Made by a program: the position numbers and the translations under genes. Below the pieces are notes generated by a model. It was not told the origin of the DNA. It made no database searches and saw only the letters and a program-made list of their open reading frames with translations. This document shows positions 1 through 8,112 of a DNA stretch of 33,568 bases, one piece after another. Each line of letters begins with the position of its first letter. Position 1 is the stretch's first letter. The stretch is from a bacterium (lineage in GTDB: Bacteria > UBP15 > UBA6099 > DSWB01): the NCBI GenBank assembly GCA_020061125.1, contig JAGUYV010000452.1:1-33568 (forward strand), read 5' to 3'.

Positions 1-471
1 CGCCACGCGCGCGGCCTGCCCGCCGGAAAGTTCCGAGACGTTCCTCGACAAATCCACGCTCCCGAGTCCCAGCGCGTTCATGCCCTCACGCAGAGCATCG
101 CGATCAGGAGGCATTTGCCGGGCGCGCACCCTGAATGACCAGGGCAGCATCAGGTTGGCGAACACATCGCCGTCTACAAGTTTCGGGGTCTGGGGATACA
201 GGGCAACGCGGCTGCGCCACTGGCAGGCTCTGAAATCCGATGCCGGAACGCCGTTCAGAAACAGGTCTCCGGAATCAGCGGCGCGCATGCGCGCCAGCGC
301 CCACAGCAGCGTTGATTTGCCAGCGCCAGATGGTCCCGTGACCACACAGATATCCCCGGCGTACAGGTCCAGATTCACGCTGTCGAGCACGCGCAGGCGC
401 GCTCCATCCGAGTCCGTTTCATAGCAAAGGTTTCTCGCCGCCAGCAGCGGCGTTTCCCGGTGTTCCGTCAT
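1..471 (-). CDS. ABC transporter ATP-binding protein (FetA/YbbL-like), partial, C-terminus beyond window start
   Basis: Reverse strand from ATG at 471 reads MTEHRETPLLAARNLCYETDSDGARLRVLDSVNLDLYAGDICVVTGPSGAGKSTLLWAL...; Walker A GPSGAGKST, Q-loop region ALYPQTP and LSGGQ signature near the window edge. Confidence 0.85.
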   Translation of the reverse strand, partial: MTEHRETPLLAARNLCYETDSDGARLRVLDSVNLDLYAGDICVVTGPSGAGKSTLLWALARMRAADSGDLFLNGVPASDFRACQWRSRVALYPQTPKLVDGDVFANLMLPWSFRVRARQMPPDRDALREGMNALGLGSVDLSRNVSELSGGQAARVA

Positions 472-650
472 TGTGTCCGCCGCGTTTCGGGCTGTGCGCC
501 CGATCTCATTAAATCATAACGCGGTCATTCGGGAATGATTCGATGGACGGCAAAATCATGGCTGCGGCGTTTTTTTAACTGTTATCCTGTACAGCGTTGC
601 GGTACGGTGATAAAATGGGGCCTGATGGCGGCAAGAACGGAGGCCTGGCA

Positions 651-2201
651 ATGGAATTCGGAAAATCGCGATATTACGAAATAAGAGAAAAGTTGCTATT
701 CGTTTCCGAGGCAAGGCCCGAAGCATACATGACCCGCAAGTATGTCCCCATTCCGGAGCGGCTGGTGCGCTGCATCTGGTACGATCAGAGATTCAACAAG
801 AATAAGCTGTTCACCATGGACGGCCTGCCCGTGAAGGTGTTTTCGCAGGGCGAGTGGAATATGACCGGCGGGCCGGATTTCCTTGAAGCCATGGTGCAGA
901 TCGGAGATGCGGATCCCGTAAAAGCGCCCGTGGAAATTCATGTGCGAAGCAGCGACTGGCACAGGCACGGGCATCATGCCAACAGCGAATTCCGGGATGT
1001 GGCGCTAAATATATCCATGTGGCACGACGACCCGTGCGCAGTCGTATACAACGATTTGAACGAGCCTATCGCGCAGGTGGAATTGTGCGGCGCCATTGAT
1101 GAAGAACTCCTCGATGTGGCGTCGGAAATAGACATGGAGAATTATCCGTTCGCAAGCAGCAGCCGCGTGGGGTTTTGCCACAAAGCCATGACAGGGCGCG
1201 AGGCCAACGCCGCGTTCGTGCTGGAACTTGCGGGCCAGGAGCGGCTCCTCGGCAAAGCGCGGCGATACTGGCGCGAGCTGCTCCGCCGCCCGTTTGCGGA
1301 TGTCATGTACCGGGCCGTGATGGAAAGCATGGGGTACCGGCCGAACAAGCAGGCGTTCCGCCGCCTGGCCGCGTGCGTGCCTGTGGATGTTGTGCGAAGC
1401 CTGGAGCGGGACGCTGCTCCCGAGCAGAGCGCCATTATCCTCGAAGCCCTGCTCTTTGGCGCGTCCGGTCTGTTTTCCAATGTGCCCGTGGATGCGTTCG
1501 ACCGCGAAACCGCGGACTACTGCCAGGCCCTGGCCGCGAACTGGGCCGCACACGAGAACAGCCTTGCCGGTCCGTTTCTGCACAAAAAGGATTGGACGCA
1601 CCGGGGCGTGCGGCCCGCGAATTTTCCCTTGCGGCGCATGGCCGCGGCCGCGCATCTTTGGGCGCGCCTGGGCGTGCGCGGCATGGAGCGCCGCATAATC
1701 GCCCTGGGCGAACAGATCAAACAGGAACGAGACCCCGAGGCGCACCGGAAAATCCTGTCGTCACTGGTGGAAGACCTGCACCAGCCCGCGGAGGGCTACT
1801 GGAAGCATCGCATCAGCCCCGGGGGCGCGGCCACGGAATCCGCACCGTCGCTTATCGGCAAATCCCATGCTCTGTCCATGGCCTTGAATGTCATATTGCC
1901 CCTGCTGGTATGCCGCGCGGGCCGTCAGGGCGACGCGGAGCTGCGCGAGGCCGCCTTGCATTTCTTCGGCAGCGCGCCGCGCCTGGACCAGCACCAGATT
2001 ACGCGCATCATGCGCTACCGGTTGTTCGGCGATGTGAACGGCGGCAGGGAGTTGCTGCGCCGCGAAATCATCCAGCAGGGTCTGATTCAGGTGTTCTTCG
2101 ATTTCTGCGATGAGAATGTGCGGGATTGCGCGCGGTGCCGGTTTCCGGAACTGTTGCGCCTTGGCCCGGAATTGCCGCTCGGGGGCGGAGCGCCGGACTG
2201 A
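651..2201 (+). CDS. DUF2851 family protein
   Basis: ORF 597..2201; start moved to ATG 651, preceded by GGAGG at 639-643. Motifs ERLVRCIWYDQRFN, GGPDFLEA, VEIHVRSSDWHRHGHH and C-terminal CDENVRDCARC are typical of DUF2851. Confidence 0.85.
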   Translation: MEFGKSRYYEIREKLLFVSEARPEAYMTRKYVPIPERLVRCIWYDQRFNKNKLFTMDGLPVKVFSQGEWNMTGGPDFLEAMVQIGDADPVKAPVEIHVRSSDWHRHGHHANSEFRDVALNISMWHDDPCAVVYNDLNEPIAQVELCGAIDEELLDVASEIDMENYPFASSSRVGFCHKAMTGREANAAFVLELAGQERLLGKARRYWRELLRRPFADVMYRAVMESMGYRPNKQAFRRLAACVPVDVVRSLERDAAPEQSAIILEALLFGASGLFSNVPVDAFDRETADYCQALAANWAAHENSLAGPFLHKKDWTHRGVRPANFPLRRMAAAAHLWARLGVRGMERRIIALGEQIKQERDPEAHRKILSSLVEDLHQPAEGYWKHRISPGGAATESAPSLIGKSHALSMALNVILPLLVCRAGRQGDAELREAALHFFGSAPRLDQHQITRIMRYRLFGDVNGGRELLRREIIQQGLIQVFFDFCDENVRDCARCRFPELLRLGPELPLGGGAPD

Positions 2202-2208
2202 ACAAGAA

Positions 2209-2236
2209 CGCCCCGGCCTTTTGAGGGGCCGGGGCG
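2209..2236. terminator. Intrinsic terminator hairpin between convergent genes
   Basis: Perfect 10-bp stem CGCCCCGGCC / GGCCGGGGCG just after the DUF2851 stop. Confidence 0.75.
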
Positions 2237-2271
2237 CTGTTCGTTTGGGTGAAAACCGGTTGTTTCAGGCG

Positions 2272-2451
2272 TCAGGCTTCGAGGTCCACATTCTGGCCGA
2301 TGCCCACGGATGCATAAAGAAGCTGCATCATAAGTTCGGCGTCGCCCTTGATGGTGTCAAGGGCTTTTTTGGCCACGGCCATGGACACATCGCTCTGCAC
2401 CTGCGCGGCTTTCATCTGAACGATGGCTGATGCCGCCTGGTCCACGTTCAT
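2272..2451 (-). CDS. YjfB-like putative motility protein (small)
   Basis: MNVDQAASAIVQMKAAQVQSDVSMAVAKKALDTIKGDAELMMQLLYASVG...; resembles the YjfB family in size and helical pattern. The GTG at 2460 is an alternative start. Confidence 0.6.
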   Translation of the reverse strand: MNVDQAASAIVQMKAAQVQSDVSMAVAKKALDTIKGDAELMMQLLYASVGIGQNVDLEA

Positions 2452-2557
2452 GCTCGTCACCTGTCTTCCCCAAAATATGGTTCATGCATTGTATCGGCAA
2501 AAAACGCGGCGAACTTGAGGCCCCGGAGCATATAATATTTTCAGAGTTCGGTTCTTG

Positions 2558-2566
2558 TGATATGAT
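2558..2566 (+). promoter_or_regulatory. Putative extended -10 element upstream of the B12-binding protein gene
   Basis: TGA-TATGAT at 2558-2566, about 60 nt upstream of ATG 2627. Confidence 0.4.
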
Positions 2567-2626
2567 ACACAGGCAAAGAACGGAAAACGGCGCGGGCGGG
2601 CAGGCGCCCGCATTACTGGAGGAAGC

Positions 2627-3031
2627 ATGGGCGGTGAAAAAATTCGAGTGGTGATCGCCAAACCGGGCCTGGACGGGCACGACCGGGGCGCCAAGGTTGT
2701 GGCGCGCGCGCTGCGCGACGCGGGCATGGAGGTCATTTACCTGGGGCTGCACCAGACCGCGGAAAATATCGTGAACGCCGCCATCCAGGAAGACGCGGAC
2801 ATCATCGGTTTAAGTTCCCTGGCCGGCGCGCACATGACGCATTTCCCGCGCGTGCTCGATCTCCTCAAGCAGAACAACGCCGCGGACATCAAGGTGTTCG
2901 GCGGCGGCATCATCCCCGACGAGGACCGCGATCAATTGCTCGAACAGGGCGTGGCCATGCTTTTCGGCCCGGGCACGGACACCGAGCATATTGTGGATGA
3001 AGTGCGCCGCATGGCCGCGGAACGCAATTAA
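2627..3031 (+). CDS. Stand-alone cobalamin (B12)-binding domain protein, methylmalonyl-CoA mutase C-terminal domain type
   Basis: [47 protein letters not shown]... contains DxHxxG (DGHDRG), GLSSLAGAH and FGGGIIP; GGAGG upstream of ATG. Confidence 0.92.
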   Translation: MGGEKIRVVIAKPGLDGHDRGAKVVARALRDAGMEVIYLGLHQTAENIVNAAIQEDADIIGLSSLAGAHMTHFPRVLDLLKQNNAADIKVFGGGIIPDEDRDQLLEQGVAMLFGPGTDTEHIVDEVRRMAAERN

Positions 3032-3052
3032 CACTCACCGGACTCCACGGCA

Positions 3053-3517
3053 ATGGCGCACGACACACACACACCCGGCGGATACCGCATACCGGACATA
3101 TTCATAGCGCGCGACGGCGTCTGGTTCTGCGACGGGCGAGAAGTGGTTCATGAAAAAATCTTCCGCCTGTTCAACGACAGCCTGCACCGTGACGGCGGCG
3201 ATTATTACATCGAGGTCAGCGGGCAGCGCTGTCCCGTGCGCGTGGAACGCGCGCCGTTCGTGGTGCGAAACCTTTACCCCGAGAACACGGATCTGGGCCG
3301 CGACCTGATCTGGCTCGTGCTTAACAGCGGCTGGGCCGAGGCCCTGCGCCCGGAAACCCTGCGGCGTGAAACGGGCGATGAGCTTTTCTGCACTCTGGAA
3401 AACGGGCTGGACGCGGCCTTGAACAGGCACGCGGCGGCTCAACTCTGGCAGTTCCTGGAGCAGGACGAGTCCGGCGCATTCTTCATTTCTCTTAACGGAA
3501 TCAAATACTCGCTGTAA
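3053..3517 (+). CDS. Hypothetical protein, possibly DUF1285-like
   Basis: Intact 154-aa ORF 22 nt downstream of the B12-binding gene; IARDGVWFCDGREVVHEKIFRLFNDSLHRDGGDYYIEVSGQRCPVRVERAPFVV resembles DUF1285 proteins. Confidence 0.7.
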   Translation: MAHDTHTPGGYRIPDIFIARDGVWFCDGREVVHEKIFRLFNDSLHRDGGDYYIEVSGQRCPVRVERAPFVVRNLYPENTDLGRDLIWLVLNSGWAEALRPETLRRETGDELFCTLENGLDAALNRHAAAQLWQFLEQDESGAFFISLNGIKYSL

Positions 3518-3568
3518 TGGATGAGCAATCAGCCGGAGAAATACCGGCGCTGCAATCTGCGAAATAAA

Positions 3569-3590
3569 AAATCCCCGTTGCGGGGATTTC
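3569..3590 (+). terminator. Intrinsic terminator
   Basis: AAATCCCCG TTG CGGGGATTT hairpin followed by cgtttt, after the 3053..3517 ORF. Confidence 0.7.
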
Positions 3591-3653
3591 GTTTTCCATG
3601 CTTAACAGTGCCCTTGCAGGCCGGGATCGGTTCAATTCTGACTCGATGCTCCG

Positions 3654-3737
3654 TTATTTGCCTTTGGGCCGGGGTTTGGGGGCCGGGCGCCAGTCCATAT
3701 GTGTTGCCTCCACTGTGTTTTCAATTTCTGCATTCAT
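3654..3737 (-). CDS. Possible small ORF (27 aa) MNAEIENTVEATHMDWRPAPKPRPKGK
   Basis: Reverse-strand ATG to TAA in an otherwise unexplained gap; no homology evidence. Confidence 0.2.
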   Translation of the reverse strand: MNAEIENTVEATHMDWRPAPKPRPKGK

Positions 3738-3809
3738 TTTACGCCATGCAACAGCATTTGTCAAAATGATAAAAAAGCCGGATTATTGAAAAAGTCTGTT
3801 ATGGGAAAG

Positions 3810-4238
3810 TCATTCCCATTTCTTTGAAGTCACGCTGCCGGACGCAGAGTCGTATTCGTACAACAAGCCGTCAACGCAATAGCCGGAGATTACGAATTCG
3901 GTGTCGTTCATAAATTCCAGATAAGGGAATCCGTCCTCGACCCACAGGTTTTTGTCCGTGATCATGTTCTGCACGCCGGGTTGTTCTTGAGCCAGATCTT
4001 CGATGGTGTCCAGCGGTTGGTTCATGGAAATCCTGACTCTGGCGGTGGTTCCCAGGGCGTTGATAATGGTGTTGCATTTTGCGCCCAGAGCTTTCTGCTT
4101 GGACCCCTGCGCTTTTTTTGCGCCGCCGAGTACGCCTGCCTGTCGCATGATGAGAAAACCCACGGCGATCATAATGGCCATGGCCGCGAGCAGCCCGATC
4201 ATGGACATGCCGCGCTGGCTGCGGATTCGCAAAAACAT
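3810..4238 (-). CDS. Type IV pilin/pseudopilin-like protein with prepilin N-terminus
   Basis: Start at ATG 4238 preceded by GGAGG; MFLRIRSQRG|MSMIGLLAAMAIMIAVGFLIM shows a basic leader ending in Gly followed by a hydrophobic helix. Confidence 0.65.
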   Translation of the reverse strand: MFLRIRSQRGMSMIGLLAAMAIMIAVGFLIMRQAGVLGGAKKAQGSKQKALGAKCNTIINALGTTARVRISMNQPLDTIEDLAQEQPGVQNMITDKNLWVEDGFPYLEFMNDTEFVISGYCVDGLLYEYDSASGSVTSKKWE

Positions 4239-4263
4239 GGTCGCCTCCATCGCGCCGGCCGGA

Positions 4264-5628
4264 TCATGCGCCGGGCATGGTGTTCAGCCGGTCCCGGTAA
4301 TACGCCTCAATGGCTTCTAGATTGTTCCAGCCGTATCCGGCTATCAGGTTCCGGACATTGATGGCGAACAGCTCCTGAAGGGGCGTGATGCGGACATACG
4401 GATCATACGGCTCTCCGGCTGTCTGGTCTGGTGTGTCGTCGAGGCCGATGACTTCATTGAGATACTGAAGAAGATCCTTCTGGAGCGCGGTGTATTCCGC
4501 GGAAGCGGGCAGAGCGGATTGCGCGCCCTGCCCTGCCACGCTTTTGGTGATGCCCGCAGTGGCGAGGTCCACGGCGAATGTGCGCTCGGCGCTGCCGTCG
4601 TTGCGCACATTCACAGTGATGGCGTTGCCGTCTCTTGTTATGGAGGTGTAGCGGTCAAAGCCCTGGCTGTCCGGATCATAAGTTATGAATCGCTGAATGG
4701 CGTTCTGCGAGGGATCGAGAAGAGCGATTGTGGCGTCGTATGCGCCGCTGCCGGTGAAGTATTTCATGTATTGCAGCGCCAGGAGGTAAGCGATGCCGCC
4801 CGTAACCGCGCCGTCGGAGCTGTACAGTTCCGAGTATTTCATGCCCCCGGCGTCCCGCCACAATCGGATGGTTCCGTTGTCGCGAATGTACAGATCCCCG
4901 TTGTTTTCGCCGGTATAGAAGCGGAAGAACCGGTCGCCGTCTTCCATGCACTCGCGGTTGCATTCCACATGAATCCGAGTCTCGGTGTAATCGCCATGAT
5001 CGTCCGTTCCGGATGTGGTCGTGATTTTGTTGTAATGCTTCTCCTTAGCGTCCAGAGATCCGAAAATGGAGAATTCTCGCAGAGACAGGGATTGCGCAAG
5101 TTTCAGCCCGTAGGGGCTGGCGTGTTCGAGGGTTGCGCACACCTTCTGCTGTACGGCGTTGTTCCACGAGGGCAGGGGCTGGTCCAGATTGCCTCCCGTG
5201 TAAACGGCGAGGCTGCTGCCGTCCAGTCCAGTGCCCGCATAGCTCAAGCACAGGGTTGCGCCGCCGTTGGCGAATTGAATGCCGTCAGGCTGTATGTCCA
5301 CCACGGTTCCTGCGATTCCTCCGGGCCTGCCGGACACATAGAATTTTTCATACAGGGTCACGATTTGCGTGGCGGCCAGGGATGCGGTGAGGCTTGCCGA
5401 TGCGCTTGAGAGTGTGGCGCCGTACGGCCCCACGGTCGCGGATGCCGCGGGACGCAGCACACAACCCGCGCCGCAAGAGGCCGCAGCCGTGTTTGCGGAT
5501 GATGCGGCTGTGCCCCCGCCGCCACCCCCGCCGCAGCCGGACAGCATAGCAAAGCCGATCAGCAACAGAGCCGCCCATGCCAGGGGTTTGTTCAATCGAT
5601 ACCGCCGGTTGTGAGGTGTGTGCGTCAT
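4264..5628 (-). CDS. Putative lipoprotein of unknown function
   Basis: Signal peptide with lipobox (IGFAMLSGC) followed by a poly-Gly linker (GGGGGGG). Start at ATG 5628 preferred over the TTG at 5658. Confidence 0.75.
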   Translation of the reverse strand: MTHTPHNRRYRLNKPLAWAALLLIGFAMLSGCGGGGGGGTAASSANTAAASCGAGCVLRPAASATVGPYGATLSSASASLTASLAATQIVTLYEKFYVSGRPGGIAGTVVDIQPDGIQFANGGATLCLSYAGTGLDGSSLAVYTGGNLDQPLPSWNNAVQQKVCATLEHASPYGLKLAQSLSLREFSIFGSLDAKEKHYNKITTTSGTDDHGDYTETRIHVECNRECMEDGDRFFRFYTGENNGDLYIRDNGTIRLWRDAGGMKYSELYSSDGAVTGGIAYLLALQYMKYFTGSGAYDATIALLDPSQNAIQRFITYDPDSQGFDRYTSITRDGNAITVNVRNDGSAERTFAVDLATAGITKSVAGQGAQSALPASAEYTALQKDLLQYLNEVIGLDDTPDQTAGEPYDPYVRITPLQELFAINVRNLIAGYGWNNLEAIEAYYRDRLNTMPGA

Positions 5629-5680
5629 GCGTTTTCCAAATCTTCTAATAATGTTCAAACGCGCGCCCGGCGCGCAGCCG

Positions 5681-6634
5681 TCAGTGCGGGGCCAGTTCGG
5701 TGACCAGAAGGAGATTCTGAACCATGGAATCCAGGCGGCCCGCAGTGCGCGGGTCCAGAGGCATGCCCGCGATTTTCGAGGCCGCTGTCTGGAAGAATGG
5801 GAAAAAGTCGTCCTCTTTGAGATTGATAAGTTCGGGTTCGCCTTTGATGCGCGCCTTGCGCGCGGCGTAATCCACGGCGTCGTGGTAGGTTCCGATCCGG
5901 TCCACCAGCTTGATCTGTTTGGCCTGCTCGCCGGTGAAGATCATGCCCGTGGCGTACTCGCGGATGTCGCGTTCCTTGACGCCCCGGCCCGCGGCCACAT
6001 CGCGGATGAACTGCGCGTGGATGTTGTCCACGGATTCCTGCAGCAAAGCGCGCTCTTCCTCGGAAATGGGGCGGAACGGTGAGCCGATATCCTTGTGCTT
6101 GCCGGCCTTGATGGTCATGTCCTCCACGCCGTATTCTTTCATGAGGCCGTACCAGTTGAGTGTGCCCATGCGCACGCCGATGCTGCCGGTGAGGGTGGAC
6201 GGATTGGCGAACACGGTTTCACCCGCGGCGGCGATGTAATACCCGCCCGAGGCGGCCACATCGCCCATGGACACCACGATGGGCTTGCCTTTCCCGCGCA
6301 TGGCCATGACCTGGCTGTAGATTTCATACGATCCTGCGGGACTGCCGCCGGGGCTGTTGACATGCAGCAGAATGGCCTTGATGCTTTTGTCTTCCATACC
6401 CTTTTTCAAGGCTCGCACGATGGAGTCGGATCCGGTCGTGCTTTCCGAGAACGGGCCGCCCGTGCTGCCGCCGCTGTGGATCACGCCCGAGATCTCGACC
6501 ACTCCGATCTTGCCGCCCTTTTTGATTTTCGTGCCTTTGAGAAACGCGGACTGCACGAGCACGATAAACACCAGGAGCATGAAAAAGCAGAGCACGATGA
6601 CTCCGCAGCCGAGGAACAGGTGTTTGGGTTTCAT
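5681..6634 (-). CDS. sppA: Signal peptide peptidase SppA (short form)
   Basis: N-terminal TM; IGVVEISGVI, LLHVNSPGGSPAGSYEIY, GDVAASGGYYIAAAGETVFANPSTLTGSIGV. Confidence 0.95.
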   Translation of the reverse strand: MKPKHLFLGCGVIVLCFFMLLVFIVLVQSAFLKGTKIKKGGKIGVVEISGVIHSGGSTGGPFSESTTGSDSIVRALKKGMEDKSIKAILLHVNSPGGSPAGSYEIYSQVMAMRGKGKPIVVSMGDVAASGGYYIAAAGETVFANPSTLTGSIGVRMGTLNWYGLMKEYGVEDMTIKAGKHKDIGSPFRPISEEERALLQESVDNIHAQFIRDVAAGRGVKERDIREYATGMIFTGEQAKQIKLVDRIGTYHDAVDYAARKARIKGEPELINLKEDDFFPFFQTAASKIAGMPLDPRTAGRLDSMVQNLLLVTELAPH

Positions 6635-6674
6635 TGGTGTCGCCCCTTTCGGGTCTGTGGTGCAAATTGCGGAA

Positions 6675-7682
6675 TCAGGCCGCGCCCGCGATGCGCGCGC
6701 CGCATGCGGCGCAGCGCATTCCTTGTTTGAGGCCGGACAGATCGGTCCTGTATCCTGATCGCGCGATAACGGTCGTGCCGCATTCCGGGCAAAGCGTGCG
6801 GCTGTGCGAGTCGTCGCTCATATTGCCCAGATACACATAATTCAGATGTTTTTTCGCAATGCCGTGCGCGCGCTCCATGGTGGCCGGAGGCGTGGCGGCG
6901 CGCTCCATCTGGAAATTGGGAAAGTAGCGCGACAGGTGCAGGGGGATGTCCGGGGAAACGGACGCGAGCCACGACGCAGCTTCCTCGATTTCTTCATCGC
7001 TGTCATTCAGGCCCGGAACAATGAGCGTGGTGATTTCCACCCAGATCCCGGCTTTCACGGCGGCGGCTATGGTGTTTTTCACAGGCTCCAGCCGCGCTCC
7101 GCAATAAGTTTTGTAGAAATCATCCGAAAAGCTCTTGAGGTCTATGTTCAATGCTGTGACATGCGGCGCAAGCTCCGCGAACGGCTCGGGATTGATGAAC
7201 CCGTTGGAAACAAGCACGGTTGCAAACCCCTCGGATTTCAGGAGCGGAGCGCAATCACGGATGAACTCGAACCAGATCATCGGCTCGTTGTAGGTGAAGG
7301 CCACACCGGTGTTGTCCGGGCCGCAGTTCCGCGCTTCGCGCACCAGTTGCTCGGGCGTTATGGCGCGCGTGGCCGCATTGGCCTGGGAGATGCTCCAGTT
7401 CTGGCAGAACGAGCAGCGCAGATTGCATCCGAAGCCGCCGATGGAAAGAATCGCGGTTCCCGGATGGAAGTGGTAGAGGGGTTTCTTTTCGATGGGGTCC
7501 ACGGCCAGAGATGTGAAACGGCCGTAATTGATGAGCCGCAGTTTGCGGCCTTCGAGGGTGCGCGTGCGGCATTTGCCGGTTTTGCCCTGTGTGATGATGC
7601 ATGCCTGCGGACAGAGCCGGCAACCTGCGTCTCCGTTATCAAGGATTTTGTAATGCGCGGCTTCCACGCCGGTGTGGTCCAT
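6675..7682 (-). CDS. amrS: AmmeMemoRadiSam system radical SAM enzyme (AmrS-like)
   Basis: CRLCPQACIITQGKTGKCRTR, GFGCNLRCSFCQNWSISQ (CxxxCxxC), FTYNEPMIWFEFI. Confidence 0.92.
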   Translation of the reverse strand: MDHTGVEAAHYKILDNGDAGCRLCPQACIITQGKTGKCRTRTLEGRKLRLINYGRFTSLAVDPIEKKPLYHFHPGTAILSIGGFGCNLRCSFCQNWSISQANAATRAITPEQLVREARNCGPDNTGVAFTYNEPMIWFEFIRDCAPLLKSEGFATVLVSNGFINPEPFAELAPHVTALNIDLKSFSDDFYKTYCGARLEPVKNTIAAAVKAGIWVEITTLIVPGLNDSDEEIEEAASWLASVSPDIPLHLSRYFPNFQMERAATPPATMERAHGIAKKHLNYVYLGNMSDDSHSRTLCPECGTTVIARSGYRTDLSGLKQGMRCAACGARIAGAA

Positions 7683-8002
7683 CAGGCATCGTCCTCTGAT
7701 GCATCGCCGATCTGCGCCATGGCCGCGCTGTACGGCTGGCGCGAACTGTCCAGTGTGTCGCGCACATCTTCGCGCGAGCGCGCCAGCAGGGTGGCCGACG
7801 ATATGCGCGTTATGAAGGTTTTGCTGTCTGTGAGGATGATTGTGGATTCCTTGCCCTCGGAGATGTCTTCGATGTTCCCGCGCTGGCGGATTTCGTTCAG
7901 AAACCGGCGTCCCTTGGTGTCTTCCTGTAACGAGGCCACATTGAAAATGCCGATTATTTCGCTGCTTCTAAGCAATACATTGTTGCCGATGTGCAGAAAC
8001 AT
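7682..8002 (-). CDS. DUF370 / RemB-like regulatory protein
   Basis: Start at MFLHIGNNVLLRSSEIIGIFNVASL (8002); KESTIILTDSKTFITRISSATLLARS matches the DUF370/RemB pattern. Stop overlaps the amrS start as TGATG. Confidence 0.8.
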   Translation of the reverse strand: MFLHIGNNVLLRSSEIIGIFNVASLQEDTKGRRFLNEIRQRGNIEDISEGKESTIILTDSKTFITRISSATLLARSREDVRDTLDSSRQPYSAAMAQIGDASEDDA

Positions 8003-8112
8003 GAGACGCCCTCCCTGCGGGTCGCGGCCGTGCGGTGAACTTATGTGCAATTATAGCGGATGCCGCGCCGGGGGCAAAGCCGGAGCGGTCCTCTCCGGCG
8101 GCCCGTGCCGGC

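Noticed and set aside
80-424. 114-aa plus-strand ORF at the window start
   Set aside because: The opposite strand encodes a clear ABC ATPase with Walker A and signature motif.
1175-2113. 312-aa alternate-frame plus ORF inside the DUF2851 gene
   Set aside because: Arg/Ala/Pro/Gly-rich shadow ORF in another frame of a well-supported gene.
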